A stretch of 64,000 bases of DNA from Fodinibius halophilus (GTDB taxonomy: Bacteria; Bacteroidota; Rhodothermia; Balneolales; Balneolaceae). This document shows positions 46,088 through 56,500 of the stretch, piece by piece (the stretch's first letter is position 1; each line of letters begins with the position of its first letter). The stretch is from positions 57,374 through 121,373 of the forward strand of contig NZ_JAALLS010000013.1 of the NCBI RefSeq assembly GCF_011059105.1, given 5' to 3'. Made by a program: the position numbers and the translations under genes. A model generated the notes under the pieces. That model ran no database searches. It saw nothing but the letters and a program-made list of their open reading frames with translations, and was not told the DNA's origin.

Positions 46088-46957
46088 TTGGAAACGATCG
46101 TTAAAAAAAGCGACATAACTTTACAAGCCAAAGACGGCTTCCCCCTGGCAACAACCCTATTTTTACCTACAGCTGAGACTTTTACAGATGCAATAGTTAT
46201 CGGCTCTGCCCTCGGGGTACCCCGCTACATTTATTTTAAGCTGGCCCGTTTTTTTGCCGAACAAGGATTTGCCGTACTCACCTTCGATTATCGTGGAGTG
46301 CACCAATCACAAGACGAAAGTGTTTCCGGATCAGAGATAAAAATGGCTCACTGGGGGTCACTGGACCTTGATGCAGCCTTAGGATGGGTTTCCCGGGAAT
46401 GGGAACCTCAAAAATTATACTATCTGGGCCATAGTTGCGGTAGTCAAATTCTGGGACTTAGCCCAAAGGCCCACACCATTGATAAAGCGATATTTATAGC
46501 CGGCCCCTCCGGCTACTGGAAACTGTGGGAGTTCCCTTACCGCTGGGGCGTTTGGCTGATATGGCATGGCCTGCCTTTACTTACTCCCTGGTTTGATGAG
46601 TTTCCGGCCCGGGCCCTGGGGATCTCCTCCGTCAATATTCCCAGCGGCGTAGCCCGCCAATGGGCCCGGTGGGGGAAATCTCCTAATTATCTATGGGATC
46701 ATTTAAGTGATGAAGATGCTACACGCTATCAGCAGCTTACTTTTCCCCTGCTTTCATTGGGCTTTGCCGACGACCACTACTTTGGACCTCCCGGCGCCGT
46801 TAAAAAGCTCTTGCAGTACTATCCTTCTGTTCACTCCGAGCTGCAGCTCGTTCAGCCGCAAGAATACGGGCAATCATCGATCGGGCACTTTGGGTTCTTA
46901 AAACAAAACTTCAGTAACAATCTTTGGCCCAGGCTTTTGAAGTGGTTTCAAAATTGA
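46088..46957 (+). CDS. Alpha/beta-fold hydrolase
   Basis: 289 residues from TTG 46088, just after the VOC stop. A TTG at 46010 would overlap the VOC gene by 71 nt; no in-frame ATG exists before the conserved domain, so the exact start is uncertain. Nucleophile elbow GHSCGSQ is at about 118-124, and GHFGFLKQ near the C-terminus supplies the probable catalytic His. It follows the pattern of S33-type serine hydrolases (TFDYRGVHQSQDE oxyanion region). Substrate unknown; probably co-transcribed with the VOC gene. Confidence 0.82.
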   Translation: METIVKKSDITLQAKDGFPLATTLFLPTAETFTDAIVIGSALGVPRYIYFKLARFFAEQGFAVLTFDYRGVHQSQDESVSGSEIKMAHWGSLDLDAALGWVSREWEPQKLYYLGHSCGSQILGLSPKAHTIDKAIFIAGPSGYWKLWEFPYRWGVWLIWHGLPLLTPWFDEFPARALGISSVNIPSGVARQWARWGKSPNYLWDHLSDEDATRYQQLTFPLLSLGFADDHYFGPPGAVKKLLQYYPSVHSELQLVQPQEYGQSSIGHFGFLKQNFSNNLWPRLLKWFQN

Positions 46958-47106
46958 GGTAGCCGTCTCAGTTCTCGAAAGGAATATTCATTCTTATTGC
47001 TAACAGTTTGTTTGCAATTCTATATGAGCCCGTTAAATTAGTACCACGTTTAAAACATATCTCACAAAAATTTCCAGGCTTCTCGGGAAGCTCAAATATT
47101 ATTGTT

Positions 47107-50100
47107 ATGAATAAAATAACAGCCTTATCATTCTGGATAATTGTAACACTTTTTTCCCTTCTACCTCTTTCTGAACTTTTTTCACAGGGTACCCGACTTT
47201 TGCGTGAACCCACGGTAAGTCAAGATCACATCGTCTTTGTTTATGCCAACGACTTATGGATTACCGACAGAAACGGTGGTGATGCGCGTCGACTTACCAG
47301 CGGTGAAGGCGGTGAAACCGATCCTCACTTTTCACCGGACGGATCAAAAATTGCATTTACTGCTCAATATGATGGAAATACTGATGTCTACGTAGTTTCC
47401 ACCAAAGGCGGGCAACCCGAACGCCTTACCTGGCACGGTGATAATGATGAAGTTACCGGATGGACACCGGACGGCGAAAAAGTACTCTTCGTCTCTGAAC
47501 GCAAAGGAGTACCTACAAAAAGTGAAACCTTCTATACCATTAGCCTGAATGGCGGATTGCCGCAGAAGCATAAAATACCACGAGCAGCAACCGGAGAAAT
47601 ATCGTCGGACGGGAAATACATTGCCTATCAACCGGTTGATTTTTGGGATCCGGAATGGAGAAATTATCGTGGCGGCCAAGCAAAACCCATCTGGGTCGTA
47701 GACCTGCAAAATAATGAACTACAAAGAACACCGCGCGCCAATAAAGAGCGGCATATTAACCCGGTCTGGCTCAATGGCAAGGTCTTTTTCCTTTCTGAGC
47801 GTGATTATACCATGAATGTATGGTTCTACAATCCCCAAACTGGAGAAAGCAAGCAACAAACATTTCACTCTCAATTTGATGTTAAGAATCTGGATGCAGG
47901 AGACAATATTATTGTCTACGAACAAGGTGGATATCTTTACGAGCTGGACCCTGCTACCGGCAGCCATAAACAGATTGAAATTCATGTTCGGGGCGATATG
48001 ACATGGGCACGACCGCGCTGGGTTGATGCCTCGGCTACCTCGCTTAGTAATGCCTCCCTATCTGCCACCGGCGAACGGGCCCTTTTTCAATTCCGCGGTG
48101 AAATTATTACCGTACCAAAAGAAAAAGGAAGCTGGCGTAACCTTACCAAAAGCTCCGGCGTAGCCAACCGGTATCCAATATGGTCACCTGACGGACAAAA
48201 AATAGCATGGTTTTCTGACGAAAGTGGTGAATACCGACTTTATATTTCGGACCAGAAAGGACTTGAAGAACCCAAAGAGATTGAACTTCCCGAACCTACC
48301 TTTTTCTTTGAACCCGCCTGGTCTCCCGACGGCAACTATATATCTTATACTGATACCCATTACCGGCTCTGGTACGTAAATACCAACACTGGCGAAGCCA
48401 CCCATGTAGATACCGACGGTTATGCTAATCCCACTAGAACGTTGAATCCCAAATGGTCGCCCGACAGTAAGTGGATTGCCTATTCAAAACGATTGCCAAG
48501 TCAATATCGGGTAATCAAGGTCCACAATATAGAAAGTGGTGAAACGCACCAGATTACCGATCGCATGGCCGATTCCATCGATCCGGTTTGGGATAAAAGT
48601 GGCAAATATATCTATTTCTTTGCCAGCACCGACTTTGCCCTCAATACAGGCTGGCTTGATATGAGTTCCTACGATATGTCTACTACCCGCGGCCTTTATA
48701 TGGTACTGCTGGATGATGAGACCCCCTCTCCCTTTCTACCCGAAAGCAGTGAAGAGCCCAAAGCTGATGACAAAAAAGAAGACGAGAATAACGATACTTC
48801 AGAAACCACCGAAGTAACCATTGAAACAGAGAATATTACTGACCGTGTGGTAACAATAGATATCCCGGAAAAAGGTTATACCGACCTTATTGCCGGTCCT
48901 GAAAATCATGTATTCTATAAAGAAGGCGGAACGCTCTATCGCTATAATATCACCGAAGAAAAACAGGAAGAATTTTTAACTCCGGCACAGCAAGTAGAAG
49001 TATCCCACGACCGCCAAAACCTGCTTTATCGCAGTGGCGAAACATGGGGTATTGTATCCACAACCGGTGCCCCCCAAGAACCCGGCAATGGTAAAATTGA
49101 TACGGATCATATCAGGGTTCGTGTCAATCCACCCGCCGAATGGGCACAAATATTTCGAGAAGGCTGGCGTTTTCAGCGTGATTTTCTGTATGTAGATAAC
49201 GAACATGGCGCTCCCTGGGATAAAATCTATGATTGGTATGAACCTTGGGTTGACCATATTCGCCATCGATCAGACATGAGCTACCTTATTGACATCCTGG
49301 GAGGTGAAGTGTCTGTTGGCCACTCCTATACATACGGTGGAGATTACCCAGACCTGGATGAGGTTTCTATAGGACTGTTGGGCGCAGATCTGGAAGAAGC
49401 CAACGGGCATTACCGTATCAAACGGATCTATACCGATGAAAATTGGAATCCGAATTTGGAAGCCCCGCTGGCTCAACCCGGCCTGGAGGTAGAAGAAGGA
49501 GATTATATCCTCGCCGTCAACGGTGAAGAGCTGGACGCTCCCACCAACCCCTTTAGTCTTTTTGAAGGAACCGCCGGCCGAAATACTATCCTCACTATTA
49601 ATGATAGTCCATCCATGGAAGGAGCTGAAAATGTTTCTGTGGTGCCCATAGAAGAAGAACGCGGGCTCAGGCTACGATCCTGGATTGAAGGGAATCGGCG
49701 AAAAGTAGAGAAGATGTCGAATGGCCGCCTCGCTTACGTTTGGCTGCCCAATACCGGCCAAGGCGGATACCAAGCCTTTAACCGCTATTATTTTGCCCAG
49801 CAGGATAAAGATGGAGTTGTTATTGATGAACGTAATAACGGCGGTGGTTCTGCGGCAGACTATATGATTGATGTGATGGACCGTGAACTGCTCGGCTACT
49901 TTAACAGCAAGGCCGGTGATAAATCCCCACCCTTTACCACCCCGATGGCCGGCCTTTGGGGCCCTAAAGTGATGATTATAAACGAACGTGCGGGCTCAGG
50001 CGGTGACCTGCTGCCCTATATGTTCCGTGAAAAAGAGCTTGGGCCTCTCGTTGGTACACGAACCTGGGGCGGGCTGGTAGGTACCTGGGATACGCCTTCC

Positions 50101-50364
50101 TTTATTGATGGCGGAGGAATGATTGCTCCCCGTGGCGGCTTCTACAACACAGAAGGCGAGTGGGATGTTGAAGGAGAAGGCATTGCCCCGGACTTCCCCG
50201 TAATGCAACTACCTAAAGAAGTTATTAATGGCAAAGATCCTCAGCTAATCCGTGCCGTCAAAGAAGCTCAAAAATTGTTAAAAACAGAGGATATAGAGCT
50301 TAAAAAAGAACCGGCACCACCGGTAAAATGGAAGCGGGCCGAGGAAACGGAAGGCTGGAACTAA
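47107..50364 (+). CDS. Tricorn-like S41 serine protease, secreted
   Basis: 1085 residues from ATG 47107 (signal peptide with hydrophobic core at about 8-26, cut near LFSQ-GT); the frame is open from 47008 but would bury the signal. Two beta-propellers at about 30-330 and 340-570 have FSPDGSKIAF-, WTPDGEKVLF- and WSPDSKWIAY-type blades. An acidic linker (about 545-580), a PDZ domain (about 725-830) and the S41 core follow. Catalytic Ser964 lies in ERAGSGGD and a His700 in NEHGAPW, the positions of tricorn Ser965 and His746. It would process peptides in the periplasm or outside the cell. Confidence 0.92.
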   Translation: MNKITALSFWIIVTLFSLLPLSELFSQGTRLLREPTVSQDHIVFVYANDLWITDRNGGDARRLTSGEGGETDPHFSPDGSKIAFTAQYDGNTDVYVVSTKGGQPERLTWHGDNDEVTGWTPDGEKVLFVSERKGVPTKSETFYTISLNGGLPQKHKIPRAATGEISSDGKYIAYQPVDFWDPEWRNYRGGQAKPIWVVDLQNNELQRTPRANKERHINPVWLNGKVFFLSERDYTMNVWFYNPQTGESKQQTFHSQFDVKNLDAGDNIIVYEQGGYLYELDPATGSHKQIEIHVRGDMTWARPRWVDASATSLSNASLSATGERALFQFRGEIITVPKEKGSWRNLTKSSGVANRYPIWSPDGQKIAWFSDESGEYRLYISDQKGLEEPKEIELPEPTFFFEPAWSPDGNYISYTDTHYRLWYVNTNTGEATHVDTDGYANPTRTLNPKWSPDSKWIAYSKRLPSQYRVIKVHNIESGETHQITDRMADSIDPVWDKSGKYIYFFASTDFALNTGWLDMSSYDMSTTRGLYMVLLDDETPSPFLPESSEEPKADDKKEDENNDTSETTEVTIETENITDRVVTIDIPEKGYTDLIAGPENHVFYKEGGTLYRYNITEEKQEEFLTPAQQVEVSHDRQNLLYRSGETWGIVSTTGAPQEPGNGKIDTDHIRVRVNPPAEWAQIFREGWRFQRDFLYVDNEHGAPWDKIYDWYEPWVDHIRHRSDMSYLIDILGGEVSVGHSYTYGGDYPDLDEVSIGLLGADLEEANGHYRIKRIYTDENWNPNLEAPLAQPGLEVEEGDYILAVNGEELDAPTNPFSLFEGTAGRNTILTINDSPSMEGAENVSVVPIEEERGLRLRSWIEGNRRKVEKMSNGRLAYVWLPNTGQGGYQAFNRYYFAQQDKDGVVIDERNNGGGSAADYMIDVMDRELLGYFNSKAGDKSPPFTTPMAGLWGPKVMIINERAGSGGDLLPYMFREKELGPLVGTRTWGGLVGTWDTPSFIDGGGMIAPRGGFYNTEGEWDVEGEGIAPDFPVMQLPKEVINGKDPQLIRAVKEAQKLLKTEDIELKKEPAPPVKWKRAEETEGWN

Positions 50365-50801
50365 GAGCTGTAACTCCGGCAGTGCAAATTGATAAAGAAC
50401 TTTGTGAAACCGTCTCGATTAATAATTGTCTTTGTAAGCAGGGCGAAATAATCCCAAAAATCAACCAGTTAGATGACATAGGGTTTATAACGCACACCTA
50501 GCGGTGCACTTCACGAGCTTAGTCAAATAGATCCTGAAACAAGTTCAGGATGACATTCTTTTTGGATGGTTTAAATGGGGACTAGGACGAATCACGCCAA
50601 GACAGAAATTTCTCACTGTGTTTTAAATGGCTCGTTGTGTAAAAAGTAAGCATTTATTTCCTCGCCCCCCATGTCATCTCGAGTAATAACAGTTGGCTCA
50701 ATATGGGCTGACTGTTAGCTTTGCAAAGGCCACTAATACATATAAGAAAACGCTATGAAAAAGATATACAATCTCAATACGCAACCGCATAAATAAATGC
50801 A
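50365..50801. other. Intergenic region with repeat, 437 nt
   Basis: No terminator is obvious after the protease gene. Contains an inverted family B copy (50529). Otherwise nothing recognisable before the thioesterase promoter box. Confidence 0.45.
50529..50560 (-). repeat. Dispersed palindrome family B, copy 4 (inverted, short)
   Basis: On the minus strand it reads AAGAATGTCATCCTGAACTT then GTTTCAGGATCT. A clean hairpin: ATCCTGAA and TTCAGGAT arms. Confidence 0.75.
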
Positions 50802-50809
50802 TATCTTTG
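50802..50809 (+). promoter_or_regulatory. Probable -7 box of the thioesterase promoter
   Basis: TATCTTTG, identical to the rimP and rpsO boxes, 33 nt before the ATG at 50842. No TTG at the right distance upstream, so only half of the consensus is met. Confidence 0.45.
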
Positions 50810-50841
50810 GGGCCATATATTACTAATAACAATACACCACT

Positions 50842-51213
50842 ATGCGATTTTTTAGCCGAAAACTTATCAAGCCCGAAGATTTAAATGCACACGGTACCCT
50901 TTTTGGGGGATCTGTACTCAGCTGGATCGATGAAGAATCAGCCATCTACGTAACTTGCCAGCTCAATAAGGGGAATATCGTCACAAAGTTTATGTCAGAA
51001 ATTAACTTTGTGAGTTCAGCCGGACTGGGCGACATCATCGAAATTGGGATGGAGACCGTAGAGTTTGGTAAAAGCTCTATTACCGTTCGTTGCGAGGTCC
51101 GTAACAAATTTTCGAAAGATACCATCATTAAAATTGATGAAATCGTCTTTGTGCATGTTGATGAAAATGGACGCCCACGCCCCCATGGTATTGAAGAACC
51201 TCAAAATGAATAG
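50842..51213 (+). CDS. Acyl-CoA thioesterase, hotdog fold
   Basis: 123 residues, single hotdog domain of the YciA/cytosolic long-chain thioesterase type: DLNAHGTLFGGSVLSWIDEESAIYV (about 13-37), with the conserved NxxGxxxGGxxLxxxD motif, in which the Asp serves in catalysis. Hydrolyses acyl-CoA in the cytoplasm. Length is near normal, though it lacks the long C-terminus of YciA. Confidence 0.9.
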   Translation: MRFFSRKLIKPEDLNAHGTLFGGSVLSWIDEESAIYVTCQLNKGNIVTKFMSEINFVSSAGLGDIIEIGMETVEFGKSSITVRCEVRNKFSKDTIIKIDEIVFVHVDENGRPRPHGIEEPQNE

Positions 51214-51318
51214 CTTATTATGCACCATGCCTTTACCTAATCAACCAAAAGTGATATCTTGGGTCTTCGATTAGGTGTTTATGGACTCTACCATTTATTT
51301 TTAAGTAAACCTGCTATC

Positions 51319-51675
51319 ATGGATTACCAGATTATAGAACCTCAGAAAATTAAAGACATGCTCTTTGATGATGCAGAGTATGTCATTGAATTTTGTGAGG
51401 CCGGCCTCTCCTCATTTAGTGAATTTGAGGAAGGCTATAGTACGCATCTCCCTGATAGAAATATGGCAGAGCTTCGCAAAGCCGGACATAAAATAAAGCC
51501 CGGCGCCCAGATGATGGGTGCTGATGAAGTGATCGAAGAGTATGAGCATTCTAAAGAACTTCTTGAAGAGGATGCTACAGACCAAGAGCTGGTCGATTCT
51601 GTTGAAAAAATGGTAGGCTACTGCCAGTTAATAAAAAAAGAACTTAACCAACTGGCCGAAGAAGAAAGCGAATAA
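51319..51675 (+). CDS. Hpt-domain-like phosphotransfer protein
   Basis: 118 residues from ATG 51319; the frame is open upstream to 51259, but the conserved part starts at MDYQIIEPQ. All-helical, with AGHKIKPGAQMMGA (55-68) matching the histidine-phosphotransfer pattern a-H-x-L-K-G-s-a-x-x-l-G-a, so His57 is the candidate phospho-site. Residues 95-115 form the last helix of a four-helix bundle. It stands alone, with no receiver or kinase beside it. A relay from the orphan PAS kinase at 6.8-8.6 kb is possible, but that is speculation. Confidence 0.72.
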   Translation: MDYQIIEPQKIKDMLFDDAEYVIEFCEAGLSSFSEFEEGYSTHLPDRNMAELRKAGHKIKPGAQMMGADEVIEEYEHSKELLEEDATDQELVDSVEKMVGYCQLIKKELNQLAEEESE

Positions 51676-51757
51676 TTATTTCATCAAGCTTTTTTTAATG
51701 CTTCCCCAACCGGTATTTTTAGTACGCATTATACCTAAATACAAAACTTATTAGTGA

Positions 51758-52765
51758 ATGAATATTCTAGTTACAGGCGGCGCAGGATATATTGGCAGCC
51801 ACACTGTTGTTGAGCTCCTCGAAAGAGGCGATAACGTTATTGTTGTTGACGACCTAAGTAATAGTAAAAAAGAGGCACTGGACCGTGTAGAAGATATCAC
51901 CGGCAAGTCACTCACCTTTTACGAAACCGACCTGCTGGATAAGGAAGAGCTCGTTCAAATTTTCAGCCAACACGATATTGATTCTGTCATCCATTTTGCC
52001 GGCTACAAGGCTGTGGGTGAATCGGTAGCAAAGCCGCTCTCCTATTACCATAACAATATTACCGGCACGCTGTACCTGTGTGAAATCATGCGCAAATATG
52101 ACGTAAAAAACCTGGTATTTAGTTCGTCGGCCACTGTTTACGGCGATCCCCATAAGGTTCCCATTACCGAGGATTTTCCTACTTCTGCTACCAATCCGTA
52201 TGGCAGAACGAAGCTTTTTATCGAAAAGATACTGCGTGACCTGTATATATCGGATGACAACTGGAATATTGGGCTGCTCCGCTATTTCAATCCCGTCGGG
52301 GCCCATCCCAGCGGACGTATTGGCGAAGATCCCAATGACATTCCCAACAACCTGATGCCCTATATCACTCAAGTTGCTGTAGGCAAGCTGGACGAGCTTT
52401 CCGTTTTTGGTGATGATTACCCCACACCCGACGGGACCGGAGTTCGCGACTATATTCATGTCGTTGATTTAGCGAAAGGTCACCTCAAAGCGCTTAACAA
52501 GCTCGAAGAAGATCCCGGTGTAGTCACTTATAATTTAGGCACCGGAGAAGGATACAGCGTACTCGACGTCGTAAAGGCATTCGAAGAGGCTTCCGGACAA
52601 GAAGTGCCCTATAAAATTACTGACCGACGGCCCGGAGATATTGCCAGCTGTTATGCTGATCCATCAAAAGCAGAAAAAGAGTTAGGCTGGTCGGCCAACT
52701 ATGAACTGGTGGATATGTGTAAACACTCCTGGAATTGGCAGTCAAAAAATCCCGAGGGATACTAA
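51758..52765 (+). CDS. galE: UDP-glucose 4-epimerase
   Basis: 335 residues. Interconverts UDP-glucose and UDP-galactose with bound NAD. Extended [12 protein letters not shown] (7-15), SSSATVYG (122-129) and YGRTK with Tyr148 and Lys152; C-terminal [12 protein letters not shown] is family-typical. Its stop lies 3 nt from the stop of the convergent lipoprotein gene, with no terminator between. Related UDP-sugar epimerases are hard to exclude by eye. Confidence 0.92.
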   Translation: MNILVTGGAGYIGSHTVVELLERGDNVIVVDDLSNSKKEALDRVEDITGKSLTFYETDLLDKEELVQIFSQHDIDSVIHFAGYKAVGESVAKPLSYYHNNITGTLYLCEIMRKYDVKNLVFSSSATVYGDPHKVPITEDFPTSATNPYGRTKLFIEKILRDLYISDDNWNIGLLRYFNPVGAHPSGRIGEDPNDIPNNLMPYITQVAVGKLDELSVFGDDYPTPDGTGVRDYIHVVDLAKGHLKALNKLEEDPGVVTYNLGTGEGYSVLDVVKAFEEASGQEVPYKITDRRPGDIASCYADPSKAEKELGWSANYELVDMCKHSWNWQSKNPEGY

Positions 52766-52768
52766 AAA

Positions 52769-53485
52769 CTACCGTATCCCGATAATATAAAGTGTTGTCT
52801 TTGTGTCCTCAGTAACTGTATAAAAGCTATTGGTTTTCATATCTACTGTAAAGGTGGATTCATTGGGGCTATCGGTCAAACGGATTCTGTTGAAATAGGT
52901 CTTGTCGGAATAATCCCATTTCAGGGTAACATCATTCGCCAGTTCCGATTGCATATCCAGCTGCCACCCAAGACTGTCCTTATCAAAAGAACGGTAATCT
53001 TCTGCCAACCCATAGCTCGGAATAGAAAGTCGGGCATCGAATCCGTTATCCGGCGGAGACGGTGGTAACTCCCGGTCAACACCTTCGTCAAAGCCATCAG
53101 TAGCTCCCTCTTCCATCCCAAAAACCAAATCCATTCGGGGATTAACCCCATCGGCAACCAACAATCGAAAAATGTAATCCGGTACCCCGTAATTAGCTAC
53201 CAAGTTCATATCGCGACTTATTTCAAAGGTAAGCGGGTTATCTGTAGCCGTGGTATCACCCGTCCAGTTCAGGAATTGCATGGTATCTGCCGGTTGAATA
53301 TCCACCGCTTCAATCGTGATCGTTTTTCCCTCTACATAGGTTCCAAAAGGCGGATTTACCTCTCCTTCGCCCTGGGGATTCACAGAACTCTTCATATCAT
53401 ACAGTGGATCATTATAACCCAATCCACCATCCGAACAGGAAGCAGCCAAAAAGGCCAGAATGAAAAGTAGAGCAAAAAATCTCAT
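52769..53485 (-). CDS. Lipoprotein with InlB-like repeat and PPxPP beta-domain
   Basis: 238 residues. Lipobox: MRFFALLFILAFLAASC (Cys17). Residues about 30-97 form a bacterial InlB-like repeat (GEGEVNPPFGTYVEGKTITI, then FLNWTGDTTATDNPL and DMNLVANYG). From about 105 comes a domain shared with the lipoprotein at 60266 and with the tail of the giant proteins: GATDGFDEGVDRELPPSPPD, FDARLSIPSY, LAEDYRSFDK, STFTVDMKTNSFYTV. It is 39 nt downstream of the 1522-residue T9SS protein gene, so they form a unit. Function unknown; a surface partner for the giant protein is inferred. Confidence 0.78.
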   Translation of the reverse strand: MRFFALLFILAFLAASCSDGGLGYNDPLYDMKSSVNPQGEGEVNPPFGTYVEGKTITIEAVDIQPADTMQFLNWTGDTTATDNPLTFEISRDMNLVANYGVPDYIFRLLVADGVNPRMDLVFGMEEGATDGFDEGVDRELPPSPPDNGFDARLSIPSYGLAEDYRSFDKDSLGWQLDMQSELANDVTLKWDYSDKTYFNRIRLTDSPNESTFTVDMKTNSFYTVTEDTKTTLYIIGIR

Positions 53486-53524
53486 AATAACATCCCCTTT
53501 GAGGTTAAATCCTTAAGACTTCAC

Positions 53525-56500
53525 TTATTTAGCCAAGATTAACTTTCTGGTTGCTACATAACTACCGGCCTGCAAACGATATAAATAGATACCGCTGGCT
53601 AAATTAGCACCATCAAAAGTCACCTGGTAATTGCCGGGATCTTTCTGCTCATCGACAAGTGTTGCCACCCGTTTACCCAGTATATTGAAAACTTCAAGTG
53701 TAACTTCGGTTGCTTCAGGCACTGAGTAGCGAATCTGAGTCGTAGGGTTAAACGGATTCGGGTAGTTTTGTTTCAACTTAAAACTGTCGGGGAGCTTTGA
53801 ACCTGACACCGATGAACCGTTTGCGGGCGACATCTGTACCAGATCCGTTTCGCTATGTGCAAGCCGGAACTCTTTATTTGTGCCTACCCTGTACTTTTTA
53901 AGCAACTGGCCGTCGGCGTACTCTTTAACAGTGAAATGGCTGTATTCAGCCATAGATTGCATTTGGGTTTCAACGGTAACCGCTGTTTCAGGTAATTTAT
54001 TTATTTTCACATACAGATCATTCCCTTCTATGAGTCTCGTGTCATTTTTAAAACGCGCATCAAACACCGGTCCGGGGGGAAGCGGTGGCAAAGAATAACT
54101 GGCCATTTTCGTATTTTCGGGCAGCTTATCACCAAAATAAAGCGTTCGCTGATAGTCGCCCGAAGAGATGATCAATTCATCGAAGGGGTCTTCTACCTGC
54201 TCCGAACTCTTGGCTAATGCCGGCTTCTCTTTCGCGGCCTTGCTATTTGCTAACAGCTCGGGATGGGTAAGTGTTATACTCGCAGCCTCCGAGGCACGGA
54301 TCCAATAACCGGCGCCGGGACGGATGGTATCTGCCTGGGCATAACTTTGATCAAAAGAATAGACCGTACCCGGTACAATAACACCATTCTTGTCTTTAAT
54401 GTCGGCCACATCAAGCGCTCCGCCAACTCCGCTAATCATATTCCAGCCTTTTTTAAGACTGAGCGTTAGTTCGGTCTCGGGTAAGCCCGTAAGTTCTTGC
54501 AGCTCCTGCGTAGAAAATTTGGCCCAATACCCCTGCCCTGCCTGGATATCATCTACCTGCTGATAGGTGCCGTTATAAGAATAGATAGCTCCATTACTTA
54601 CCAAGCTCATCAATGAATCGATATCCCCCGGGCCGGCCTCAACAGGCAAGCCGATAAGACTCCAGCCTTCTTTAATATTATAGCTTTGTGTCTGGGGAAA
54701 AATGCCCGTTACCGGTGCCGATGCGGTCCCGATATTATTATTCACATCCCGGGCTTTGATGCCGAAGTTCTGAACCCCTTCAAAGTTATTTTGCAACAAA
54801 AAGTTTGTACTGGTACTTCGTCCCAGTATTTTTCTTACCGTACTGCCGGTAGCATCGGTTTCGTAAACCAGGTATTCCCTGATATCCTGGTATCCTTCGG
54901 GCTGCCAACTTAATATTTGATCTCCATTTTCCTCCTTGATATTCACGGATGAGACCGACGACGGGGCCACATTATCATACGCTCGTCCAGAGGCAGTATC
55001 ACTGCGAGCAATAACTCCGCCTTCAGACTCAAAGATCTCTAACCGAAAAACATAGCTGTTATCAACACTATCTATACCGGTAGGCTGATTTTTATTCACT
55101 GTTACATCAACAAACTGTGCTCCTTCATTGGAAGGCGATACCGTTTTGACATTTGTCCACCCACCATTTTCGGTCATCCGCCATACGCTCCAGCTATCGA
55201 AGCCGTAAATATTCTGACTCAATGCATCCATAAAAAATCCGCCGGCATGCACACGAATTCTATTACCCTGGTCATCGGGGACGTCTTCAACCTTGGTAAT
55301 CGCCAGGGGCTTGGGGAGTCCATACCGGTAAACCCGACTAGATCGAAACGCATCATTATTATCATTGGGCTGCGACAACACCAGGTCTACCTGCCCATCG
55401 TTGTTGAAATCACCCACGGCCATTCCATGGGATCCTCCCAACCCCGCCCCTTTGTTTGGCGCTTTGATCGCAATTTCGGGTACCGCGTTGGCACTATTAA
55501 AAGTGTACAGGGCGGCATGTGAGTTGCGGTCACCGGTACCCGCTACCAGTTCATCTTTACCGTCATTGGTGAAATCGGTAACCGACTCAATTTGTCCCCG
55601 GTTTTGCGTTAATACACCGGCATCACTTACCTCATTATAAAATCGAAAATCCGGGATTGCCAAGCTGCGGTCGGGTTGTGTATCAAAAGCTGTGCCCCCA
55701 TGATAGATCTGAATAAGCGGTGGGGTATCTGTCATCTCGGAATACACATTTATTGCACTCACTCCCATATCGTTATGTCCGTCGCCGGTAAAATCACCCG
55801 CTGTTACACTCCACCCAAACCCGGTGGTACTTTCAGGGGCGTTGAGCGTAACATCCGGAGAAGAAAACGATGGGCTGGAGGTACCATTATAAATCTGTAC
55901 CTGTCCTGTACTACCGTTATTTTGGTTAGGAACAAAAGGAACGCCCACTGCAAAATCATCGACTCCATCAGCATTGATATCCCCAAGACCGGCTCCACTT
56001 TCACCGGCCCACATATACTGACTGCCTGTAGGGGCCACAGAAATCGTAATATCAGGACCGGTTTTGGTATCGATGCTACTGCTGCCAAAAAAGAGATAGA
56101 GATCATTAATAAATTCTCTGTCGTTGAGATCATCGGAGTTTGTAGCATTTGCAGCCGGACCTGACCCTATAAAAAAGTCTTCTATGCCATCATTATTTAC
56201 ATCGCCGACATTTACTGCATTGACAAGAGCTGGATAGTCAACTGACTGGAAATTTGAAGAACTGATCGTATTATCGGCAGTAACATCCATAGAAGGCCCG
56301 CCAAAAAATATGGAAAGCGTAGCTGAGCTTTGATTTTCAGTTCCTCCCGGTATCACCAGGTCATCAACGCCATCATTATTAAAGTCGCCCCCGGCGAGCC
56401 CCATTGGGCTATAGTTCAGAGTGATTGTTTTATCTGGAGTGCTGGAAATAGTTGAACCGCCAAAAAATATTTCTACTTTGTTGAGATTAAAAAATCCGAT

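Noticed and set aside
8580..50841. CRISPR array in the repeat zones
   Set aside because: Repeats are not evenly spaced, are in both orientations, differ in type, and no cas gene is present.
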